Below, in pieces: positions 9,663-19,023 of a DNA stretch of 64,000 nt. The DNA comes from Boesenbergia rotunda (Eukaryota; Streptophyta; Magnoliopsida; Zingiberales; Zingiberaceae). A model generated the notes under the pieces. It was not told the DNA's origin. It worked only from the letters and a program-made list of their open reading frames with translations, and did not search any database. Numbering within the stretch: position 1 is the stretch's first letter; the number at the start of each line of letters is the position of its first letter. The stretch is taken from positions 734,802 to 798,801 of the forward strand of contig JAGFNQ010005198.1 in NCBI GenBank assembly GCA_024364735.1. Direction: 5' to 3'. The position numbers were made by a program, and so were the translations under genes.

Positions 9663-12354
9663 TGTCACGCCCCCAGAGGCACATGTTTCCTCGAAAATCG
9701 GACAACATCTCCCCTGTACGACGGACAATATGGGACAATTATACATATATCTCACCATAAAAGCTTAGCCACATGCGGCTAACATCATATATATATAAAA
9801 GAACACAACCACGCAGTTTATAATAATATAACGGGTGGCTCAGCCACCTTAAAATATAAAAGAAACAACAATCCAAAGAGAACTCGAATGTCTCTGATAA
9901 CAACAAAACCGGTTCGAATTCACGAAAATAAATAAAAGGCTAAACTCACCAAGTGCCGAAAACAAAACACCTGAGCCAAAACGGAAACAACTCAACACTG
10001 GGGACTGGCAACTGGATCCTCTCCTGGCTCAAAGAGATACGTCTACCTGCTATCTGAAACAACAGAAAGGAAAGCAGGGGTGGTGAGTCCGGGCAGACTC
10101 TGCGGGTATAAGAGTAGACAATAAGCATGACATAATACAAGATAACCAAGTAGAGAATCCAACATGGTACAGTCCATAAGGAAATATAGAAACCTAATCA
10201 TGCATAACATATGTAAATCGACATGGTATAAAGTCCGAATAATGACTAAGCAGGTATAGAACAACTCAACAACAATAATATCAAGATATACATGCATGTC
10301 AAACATGTGCAACAATCATAGCTCATATAAGTGCATCAAACACAAGCAAATGCATAAAAGAAATACGTATGCACATGATGCAATGACATGTGTCACCCCT
10401 GATGCCAGTCAAGCCGTCAACACATCCCATCTGTGTGACCGAGTGAGTAGGGCTATGACAACTATACACACTCCAACAATAAATACCACATAAGGCGTGG
10501 TTGAGTGAACAAGATGCTGGGGAGTCTACACTCCAAACCCACGGTACATCGGGGGAGCTATACAGCTACAATATCCCTCTAAAAACAACGGTGAGGGTGA
10601 ACCACCAACAGCTCATCCCTCTAAAAACAACTGTGAGGGTGTCACTGTTTGGTATAACAGGACAGATGCTCGCACTCTAATAACTACCACGATAACAAGT
10701 GGTTGAGTGAATCGAGCAACAATATGACTAACGACGGCTTAACCAAATGTAAGCCCAACAGTCGTTAGTATGCAACATGCATGTATGGTGCATGATATAC
10801 GATGCACGAATAACCGGAGAACAACGATGCAATAAAATCCAACGAGTAAAACATGCATCGATACAACCAACCGGAAATCGAAAACCAACGATTATGCACC
10901 TACACTACTAGGTAGGGTATTTCTAATGCCAAATAAATCTATCTGTGTTTAATGGACTTCTAGGTACTCGCGTATAAGCGGTACTTTATAGAACAGAAAA
11001 CCAACCGAGGACTGTACAGATACGAATTTGGGAACACTCGAAGATCAATGAAGAATAAGTCTCAACGGCGATATTTTAAATAACGACAAAGAACAAGGTC
11101 AAGCAACCTATCAGACATAATATAACCATGCTTTTAAGGTAAAGAAAACTACTCGAGTATAAAGGAGAAGTACCCGCCTTTTATGTAGACTGTTCAGACA
11201 AGACCCCACCTTCAAAGTCTCGTATCAAATTAGGATCCTTTGGGAAAAAGATACAGTATCATTATCAGCATGGATTATGATCCTTAACTAGCCAATATAA
11301 ATAAATAATTAACCATAATTGAATATTAATATCAACTAAAAATAAAAAGTGATAAGCATATCAGTATAAACGTGGATCTTACTTAAATCATTAGGACCTA
11401 TAATGGCTTGTGCATTTACATCATATCCACATGAGAACTAGCGGTCACTAGAACTTGATGAATATGCTTCACCTGCACTACTACTAGTTTTCCTTGAAGG
11501 TATTCAAGTTACCTTGTGATCAGAATAATTGTCACTCAGCTTAAAGATCATTTTGAGATACAACATGAGATGACACAAATGATTTTAGTGTATAAGAATA
11601 AACCACAGTGCCATACTTTTATCTTTATTCATGAATCTTTACAAAAATAATGACTAGATTAGTCATACCTCCCTTAGCATTGATATAACACCATCAAAGT
11701 TCATTCCTTTCTCTAAACTATCCTTATAATGCATTGAGAAATTATCAAGTACAGTTTAAAGGTCATGAACTGGACTTTCTTTCATAAAATGGTTCGATTG
11801 CATGATTGATTGACTACCATGGACCTACTATGAAAGTGCATTCGTTCTCAATATTTGGCTACCTACAAAGCAACCCAACAATAGCCGAAAACCCTATGTG
11901 AAGAAGTCGTTTACCTGCGCTGGCAATGATTCACGGCAGGGATGAAGTTCGGGAACCGCAACTCGTGGCTACGTCGGAAAAAGAGAAAGGTGGCACTGAT
12001 GGCGACGATCGACGCAGCAACTCGAAAGGGAGAAGGCGCCGAGTGATCACAAGGAGGGGAAAAAGGGCGATCGTGTGGAGAAGATGAGGAGTTAGGGCTT
12101 GCGATCGAGTAGTCTTGCGGTGGCGGTTTCACGATGGGGTGGAGTTGGCGTCGGGTGAGGAATCGGGGAGAACCGGACGACGTCAAGGGCAGAACACAAG
12201 GAAGAGGAGAGGGAACTGATTTGGGTGGCAGTTTTAGGGTTTTTTTAAGGGTTTTGGCATTTTACAAATAAGCCTAACAGATTTGGAAAATTGCAACTAG
12301 GCCCCTAATTTTCGAAATTCACTTTTTCAACCCTATAAAATTCGGTATTTAACA
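9663..12354 (-). mobile_element. Element V: Tekay-like Gypsy LTR (solo or truncated)
   Basis: Read on minus, the segment opens TGTTAAATACCGAA (12354 leftwards) and closes GGGGGCGTGACA (to 9663), giving TG...CA ends. On the same strand a CCCTAAAAC stretch followed by a C/T-rich, GC-richer leader (~12240-11900) has the look of the transcribed leader in the LTR of chromovirus T at 38080-38350. Only one LTR is present and there is no pol. It abuts W at the W LTR sequence AGTGATGTCC, with the first ~19 bases of the W LTR missing. That fits insertion near the tip of W followed by deletion of the rest of V. Short repeats (CCCTCTAAAAACAAC, ~10573 and ~10616) lie inside. Confidence 0.62.
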
Positions 12355-12481
12355 AGTGATGTCCTCCTCTAAGTGTTTCAATGTTTAACAATATGCTTAA
12401 GTTAGTGATACATTGAACAAGGAAGGGTTAGTCAAGAAAGGAGTAACAAAGTGAAGAAAAGTCCTAGTTAACCTAGGCACG

Positions 12482-12773
12482 AAGTCCTGGTTTCAAGAAT
12501 TGGGCACTAAGTCCTGATCGTGGATTGGTCACTAAGTCCTGGACGAGGGCTGGGCACCGAATCCTGGTTCGTGGAATTGGGAAATAAGTCCTGGCCGAGG
12601 GATGGGCACCGAAGTCCTGGTTCGTGGAATTGGGCAATAAGTCCTAGCCGAGGGTTGGGCACCAAAGTCCTGGTTCATGGAAATGAGCAATAAGTCTTGG
12701 TCGTGGACTGGGCACGAAGTCCTGGTCTTGAGATTGGACAAAAGTCCTGGTGAGTAAAGCTAGGCAAAAGTCC
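12482..12773 (+). repeat. ~25-bp minisatellite in the W 5' LTR (about 11 units)
   Basis: Consecutive units start AAGTCCTGG and end GGGCAC or GGGCAATA, length 24-28 bp, in two alternating flavours. The matching array in the 3' LTR (18307-18540) has about nine units, so copy number has changed since the LTRs were identical. Confidence 0.88.
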
Positions 12774-13235
12774 AACCGGATGGACCGGGTGGCAACCGTC
12801 TCCTGAGAGGAGTAGGTGAAAGGAGCGTTCCCCAGGATGGGAACTTAGGCATCGGTTTGACCTAGGGTTTAACAGAAATCCGAAGTAAGAACCAATTCGT
12901 TAAGGCTAAAGTTGTATATGTGTTTGTCTTGTATTTATGTATCTTGTAGGTACCTAAAATTGAAGACAAAGTAGGCGAACAAGCACGAGAAATAGCCGGG
13001 AAACAAGCTCCTAGGCGCCTGTGTTCACACAGGCGCCCCAGAGAGGCAGGTGCCTCACTTGAAGCAGCTTGCTCTCAGGCGCCCTGGATGGCAGGCGCCT
13101 GAGAGCTACCAGGTGCCCTGTATGGGTCAGGTGCCTGGGAAGGGGAGCTTATCCCTGCTGCGAGTTCGGCGCGGAGATGTCGTTTGACCGAGCCTTGTGA
13201 GGCGCCTCCTTCAACACAGGCACCCTATAACAGAC

Positions 13236-13243
13236 TATATAAA
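13236..13243 (+). promoter_or_regulatory. TATA box of the W LTR
   Basis: TATATAAA lies ~490 bp before the LTR end, just after the palindrome cluster. It is conserved in the 3' LTR at 29353-29360. It is the likely core promoter for W transcription. Confidence 0.65.
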
Positions 13244-13730
13244 GGGGCTTCGACCCCTCAACTCAGAACAACATTCCAAGATCATTTCTGAGCATTCCAA
13301 ATGGAAAAAAGTGCTAACGACAAAGCTCTACGACCAAGGAGGCTCCGGGAGGAAGTGCGCGACACCTCAGTGTTCCAGATCGGCCGAGTTTTCGGACTCT
13401 TTTGTTTGGTTCGATTTACTTTCCGCAATTCATTTCAGTAATACTTTTTGATTGTAAATCTTGCACTGTAAGATGGGTTTCTCCGCCTCCGGAAAGTCTG
13501 GAAAGGAGACCATTAGTGGATGGGTGTTTTCCATGCTTAGGCCTTGGACGTACTGACCCTGAGGGGTTGGGAACCAAGTAAAAAATCCCATGTGCAATCT
13601 GTTATTTGTTCATTCTTTCTATTTTCCTCTGTAACTAACTCTGTGACCAGAACGAATATTCAAAAGTTTCGAAAAGTTTTTACGAGTCGATATTCACCCC
13701 CCCTCTATCGACGGCACCGATCCCCACAAG

Positions 13731-13742
13731 TTGTATTAGAGC
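13731..13742 (+). other. Primer-binding site of W (tRNA-iMet, degenerate)
   Basis: TTGTATTAGAGC, two bases after the LTR end, differs at two positions from TGGTATCAGAGC, the complement of the 3' end of plant initiator tRNA-Met. Confidence 0.75.
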
Positions 13743-13831
13743 CTGATCGCTCTTCACCGGACTAACAGCCGACGGAGCAAATACACTAGGAGTTGGGGGG
13801 AGCCCAGGGGTGAATCAGGTACATTTCTTAA

Positions 13832-14797
13832 ATGTCAATTTCTAAATTTCATATTACGTGTTTCAAGTGCAGGGAGAGAAGACATTATAAAAATCAGTGT
13901 CCTACTCGTAAGACTCGGTCTACACCACCGGCGACAAAGGAAGTACCAACACCCGAAGTCCAGTGGGACAAAAGTTACATCAAATGCTTCAAATGCTAAA
14001 AGTACGGACACTACAAGAATCAGTGTCCGGCAAAAGTACAAAAAATTTACGTTCGAAAAGATTTTCAAATTCCTGCACTATCCTATGTAGATAACTTAGA
14101 TAATTTTTTTGAAAAATTAAACTTTGTGAATAGTCAAATCAATATATTGCATGACCAATTACAAAATGTTGATAATGTTAAAATATCAGAAATTAACTAT
14201 TTAATCCTTAATGTCAATTCAATAATTTCTAAAATAAATTATGATAATATTAATTCTGAAAGTTTTGATAATATGAATTCTAAAAAATCTTAAAATTTTG
14301 AGGATAATCTTGAAAACAATTCTGAAATTATTGAACATATTTATGAGGATAAGGATGATTTTTCTAAACATATTTCTGAGGATAAGGATGATTTTTTTGA
14401 AGATATTTCTGAGGATAAGTATAATTTCTCTGATATTTCTGAGGATAGTGGAGATGAAATATTTTTAGATAATAATTTAATTATTTTATTGGATAATCCT
14501 GAAGATAATTATAAAACATTACCTAGTAGCCCTGAAAACTACTCCACTTATTATGAAGATCTAGAAGAATATGAGTTTGAGGATGAGGATGAGGAGGAGA
14601 TTGAATTTTCTAAAATCAAGGCTACAATGAATAAAATTTACAAAAATTCAAACAAATCAGAATTGTTAGAAAAACTTGAAAAATTAAATAAAGAAGAAAT
14701 AGTAGATAAGTCAGAAATTTTTGAAATAATGAAAATGATTATATTAAACCCACAACTTTTAATTAACCCAGAAATTTTGAAACTTAAATCAAATTAA
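13832..14797 (+). pseudogene. W gag-like protein: two CCHC zinc knuckles plus acidic tail
   Basis: The frame opens at ATG 13832-13834, ~100 bp downstream of the LTR. Residues 10-23 form CFKCRERRHYKNQC, a perfect CX2CX4HX4C retroviral-type zinc knuckle that binds RNA. A second knuckle follows at ~53-66 (CFKC then KYGHYKNQC). The rest is strongly acidic and Asn-rich, with repeated ISEDKDDF-like units (~14340-14460), ending LKLKSN. In-frame stops at 13997-13999 (inside the second knuckle) and 14291-14293 break it. There is no capsid-like region ahead of the knuckles, so it is shorter than a usual Copia gag. Neighbours are non-coding; nothing enzymatic follows. Confidence 0.78.
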
Positions 14798-15345
14798 ATC
14801 TTAATTAATTATTACCTTAATTTAATTATTTCAACCTCAAATTAAACCTTAATTAATTTATTCCTTAATTTTAATTTTAATTAATTTAATCCCTAATTAA
14901 ACCTTAATTAATTTAACTCTAATTAAACCTTAATTAATTTAAATCCAATTAATTCTTAATTTAATATTTTTTTACTTCAATTAATTTTTTAATTAACTTA
15001 ACTTAAATTAATTTTGAATTAACTTAACTTCAATTAATTTTTAATTAACTTAACGTCAATTCATCCTTAATTAATTTAACTTTAATTAATCCTTAAATAA
15101 ATTAACTTTAATTAATCCTTAATTAATTTAACTTTAATTAATCCTTAATTAATTTAACATAAATTAATCCTTAAATAATTTAACATTAATTAATCCTTAA
15201 TCAATTTAACTTTAATTAATCCTTAATCAATTTAACTTTAATTAATTCTTGATTAATGCAACTTCAAATTTAATTAATTCTTAATTAATTCATCTTTAAT
15301 TAATTCTTAAATAACTTAAACTCAAATTAAATAAAATTTTACCCA
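14798..15345. repeat. AT-rich tandem array (~26-bp unit)
   Basis: Degenerate head-to-tail units of the type CCTTAATTAATTTAACTTTA run through the stretch, most regular at ~15060-15260. Nearly all bases are A or T. It lies directly after the W ORF stop. Confidence 0.8.
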
Positions 15346-17810
15346 AATTGTAATAATTAATTTAATAAAATTAAATATATCAAAGTGGAATGATATATTC
15401 GCGGGTTCACACGACAAGTATCAAATTTGAAATTTGATACATTATTAGAAACTTAAGTAAAATAATTTGAATTGTTTGACTCATGTATAACTGTCATGCT
15501 CAAGCATTTGGTATTTTATATATATATATATATGTCATGTCATTCATATTTAAATTTATGCATGATTTAGAACGGTTATAGGAAAAAGACTAATTAAAAC
15601 TTGAATAACCTAGTATTAGGTGGAGGTGAGATGATAGTACGTTAGGGAAGCCCTTCTAAAAAAGTCAAGTAAGGTAAGGCGTACCCTACTTGGTCTGTTT
15701 AGTCTGGTGGAACTAGCCGAATCTACCGATCCAAAACCTAAGCTAGTTAGACCAAAATTTTTCAAGAAGTAATTTAAAAATGAAATTTCGATAAAAGGCT
15801 TTGTCATGGAAAGGGTTGTTGCTCCAATAAGGCTACGGCCAAAGAAGGCCTCTGTGCCTCGCCAAGACCAGGAAGCCGATTATCGAAACTCAAATTCAAT
15901 TTACTATTTGATAAATTTGAATCTAACATAAGATTAAATTAAATCTTAAATTAAATTCAAAGAAAAATTACTCAAGCATCTCACAATACACCCATAAGGC
16001 AACCATGCTTGCTTGTACTGAGACATCTAGAATGGGTGAGATGTTAAGGACTAATAAATTGAAAAATAGTTTTCAAAAATGGTTTTCCAAAGTTCTTAGA
16101 AGATTTTTCTAAAAATCTATTCTCAAAGTAAGTACTTGAACATAATAATGTTTTTATGGATTTCATGCTTGTCTGATTACTAATATATTTTATGTTTTCA
16201 AAATAATATCCGTTCAAAAAAGTGTTTGACCTACACAATTAGACACAAGCCTTTTAGGTCAACACTAAAGTCCCTTAAGACACTTAGATAAAGTCATACG
16301 GTGTCGGATACAGGGGGAGTTTTTTTTTTGGTTTCTTTTTAAACCTTATGCTTTAACATTTATTATCTCAAAATAAGGTTTTCAAAAATTGTTTCAAAAT
16401 CTATGCTTAAAAAATACTATCATTTCAAAAGGTTTTTCGAAAATTGTCCTTAAAAATTACTATCACTTATGTTTTTCGAAAAGGCTTATGCTTTAAAAAA
16501 TTATCTTCATTCCAAATTGTGTTTTAAAAAATTATCTCCTTGAAAATTACTTAAAATTTCATTCAAAACTGTTCTTTTGATTTTGATAAACCCTAAAGAC
16601 ACAGAGGAAGTCTACTTCATGATCTACAAGGACTCCTAGGATGTGTCAAATTTAGGGGGAGTCTAAATCAAAAGAAATTATTTCTGGAAATCAGTTTATG
16701 AAACTATTAGATAATTCTTTTTGTCTGAACCAAACCATAAAGACTCAGAGGAAGAGTACTTGTAGTCAACAAGCTTCCTAGGACTGGGTCAAGTTTAGGG
16801 GGAGGTCAAATTCAAAAGAATATTTTAACATTTCAAAATAATATGTTTTCGTGCACTATATTTTCAAAATTATTTTGAAAACATAAGTAATTTTTTTCTC
16901 CTTTCAAAATACTATCATTTTTATCACTTTCAAATTTTTTTTGCTTATAAAATCTTTTTGGAATACTTTTGGAAATAATATTTACTTGAGTTTGGAAGAA
17001 TTTCCAGGGCACTTAGGGAAATGTCCTTGTAGTTAACAAGGTTTCCTAGGATTGTGTCAGTCTGGAAAAGAAACCAACTCAAGTATAATATTATAATATT
17101 TTTCAAAAGTAATTGCATTTTTCAAAAAGTTCAATATATTCAAAAGGACTAACATGTTTCAAAGTACTAATAGTTTCCAAAATCATAATATTTTTCAAAA
17201 GTACTTATATTTTTTCAAAAAGTTCATAATATTTTTTTCAAAAGTACTTATATTTTCGAAAAAAAATTCATAATATTTTCTCAAAAGTACTTATATTTTC
17301 GTTAAAAAGTTCATAATATTTCTCTAACACAATATTTTCTATAGTACAAATTTTTTTGTGTCCAAAAATTCCAAAGTGCATAATTTGTTTTAAGTGCATA
17401 ATCTTTTATGAGTGCATTTTTTAAGTTGAAAACTTTCTAAGTTCAAATTTTTTTCTAAAAGAAAAAATTATGTTTTCAAGTGCACAAAATCTTTCTAAGT
17501 AAAATTTTTTTGGTGCACAAAATCATTGTAAGTTAAAGTTTTTTTTCGATATGCACAAATTTTTCTAAGCATTATTTTTCTAAGCACAAAGTCTTTTTAA
17601 GTATGCACAAAATTCTTTCTGAGTAATGATATGCTTTCAACAATTATACTAAGTACTTTCAAAGAGAAATTTTTTTCTAATTATCATTGTAGGTGCAAAT
17701 TTATTTTGTCATTTTTTGATGTATGACAAAGGGGGAGAGTGCGCTTAAGTTAGAATTTTTTAATTTCTTTTCTTCCCAAAGGATCAAAATGAAAATCAAA
17801 ATGTATTTTC

Positions 17811-18107
17811 AAAAGGGGAGAGAGTGAGCTTATGTTAGAAATTTTTTCTTTTCTCCCAAGGGATAGAGAGCTGAAGTTAGAATTTTTCCAAAGGATCAAA
17901 ATGTGTTTTCAAAACTTAGATGATTTCTTTTCATTTTATCCCAAGGTTTAGAAATTTTCAAAAGGGGAGAGAGTGAGCTTAAGTTAGAAATTTATTCTTT
18001 TCTCCCAAAGGATAGAGAGCTGAAGTTAGAATTTTTCCCAAAGGATCAAAATGTGTTTTCAAAACTTAGATGATTTCTTTTCATTTTATCCCAAGGTTTA
18101 GAACTTA
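17811..18107 (+). repeat. 149-bp tandem duplication carrying a polypurine tract
   Basis: Copies 17811-17959 and 17960-~18107 both begin AAAAGGGGAGAGAGTGAGC and end CCCAAGGTTTAGAA, with a few differences. The duplication doubled the AAAAGGGGAGAG tract just upstream of the terminal one. Confidence 0.88.
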
Positions 18108-18148
18108 GCCCTTTAATCCAATCTAACTTAAGATATTGTCAAACATCA

Positions 18149-18160
18149 AAAAGGGGGGAT
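18149..18160 (+). other. Terminal polypurine tract of W
   Basis: AAAAGGGGGGAT sits immediately before the 3' LTR start TGTTGG at 18161 and would prime plus-strand DNA synthesis. Confidence 0.85.
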
Positions 18161-18306
18161 TGTTGGTGCAAGAAGCATCAGTGATGTCCTCCTCTAAGTG
18201 TTTCAATGTTTAACAATATGGTTAAGTTAGTGATACATTGAACAAGGAAGGGTTAGTCAAGAAAGGAGTAACAAAGTGAAGAAAAGTCCTAGTTAACCTA
18301 GGCACG

Positions 18307-18540
18307 ATGTCCTAGTTGGAAGAATTGGGCACTAAGTCCTGATCATGGATTGGGTACTAAGTCATTGTCGAGGGCTGGGCACCAAATTCCTGGTTCATGG
18401 AATTCAGCAATAAGTCATGAAATTGGGCAATAAGTCCTGGTTCATGAAATTGGGCAATAAGTCCTGGTCGTGGATTGGGCACGAAGTCCTGGTCGTGAGA
18501 TTAGACAAAAGTCCTGATGAGTAAAGCTGGGCAAAAGTCC
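18307..18540 (+). repeat. ~25-bp minisatellite in the W 3' LTR (about nine units)
   Basis: Counterpart of the 12482-12773 array with fewer units; one unit is shortened to AAGTCATGAAATTGGGCAAT. Confidence 0.85.
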
Positions 18541-18772
18541 AACCGGATGGACCGGGTGGCAACCATCTCCTTAGAGGAGTAGGTGAAAGGCGCGTTCCTA
18601 AGATGGGAACCTAGGCGTTGATTTGGCCCAGGGTTTCGCGGAAATGCAAAGTTAGAACCAATTCGTTAAGGCTAAGGTTGTATATGTGTTTGCCTTGTAT
18701 TTATGTATCTTGCAGGTACCTAAAATTGAAGACAAAGCAGGTGAACAAACACGAGAAGTGGCTGGGAAACAG

Positions 18773-18850
18773 GCTCCTAGGCGCCTGTGTGAACACATGC
18801 TCCTAGGCGCCTGTGTGAACACATGCTCCTAGGCGCCTGTGTGAACACAG
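18773..18850 (+). repeat. 26-bp unit present three times in the W 3' LTR
   Basis: Copies at 18773, 18799 and 18825 share GCTCCTAGGCGCCTGTGTGA and end ACACAT or ACACAG. The 5' LTR has one copy. The unit holds the AGGCGCCT palindrome and half of a GGCGCCTGTGT / ACACAGGCGCC inverted repeat. Confidence 0.92.
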
Positions 18851-19023
18851 GCGCCCAAGAGAGGCAGGCGCCTCACTTGAAGCAGCTTGCTCTCAAGCAC
18901 CCAGGATGGTAGGCGCCTGAGAGCTACCAAGCACCTGTATGGGTTAGGCGCCTGGGAAGGGGAGCTTATCATTGGTGTGAGTTCGGCGCGGAGATGACGT
19001 TTGACCGAGCCTTGTAAGGTGCC

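Larger units (their letters stand above)
12355..13728 (+). repeat. 5' LTR of W (missing its first ~19 bp)
   Basis: Aligns by eye with 18180-19018 plus 29324-29843. It begins AGTGATGTCCTCC where the other LTR has TGTTGG...CATC in front, and ends GATCCCCACA. It contains a ~25-bp minisatellite (12482-12773), a run of AGGCGCCT/AGGTGCCT palindromes (13010-13205) and a TATA box. Confidence 0.88.
15346..18160 (+). other. W 3' internal region: non-coding with repeated polypurine tracts
   Basis: No ORF of substance. G-rich tracts of the polypurine type recur at ~16311 (CAGGGGGAGT), 16653, 16797, 17731 (GGGGGAGAGT), 17813, 17962 and finally 18153. Three of the upstream blocks share a longer module with CCTAGGA(T/C)...GTCA (about 16599-16670, 16733-16805 and 17004-17065). 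A ~45-bp repeat with TTCAAAAGTACTTATATTTT lies at ~17150-17330. Several polypurine tracts before the 3' LTR are known from Sireviruses. Confidence 0.7.
18161..19023 (+). repeat. 3' LTR of W, first part
   Basis: Starts TGTTGGTGCAAGAAGC and ends at the target duplication GTGCC (19019-19023) of nested element Z. It contains the minisatellite (18307-18540) and a 26-bp triplication (18773-18850). Confidence 0.9.

Noticed and set aside
9486..9758. 90-codon ORF on minus
   Set aside because: Crosses the inferred LTR edge of V and has no recognisable domain.
11911..12186. 91-codon ORF on minus
   Set aside because: It falls in the CT-rich leader of the V LTR; such leaders give chance Ser/Pro-rich frames.
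12482..12773. CRISPR-like regular repeats
   Set aside because: Units are contiguous and degenerate with no unique spacers, in a plant LTR: a minisatellite.
13197..13451. 84-codon ORF at the end of the W LTR
   Set aside because: Spans the TATA box and leader of the LTR; the matching region of the other LTR does not keep the frame.
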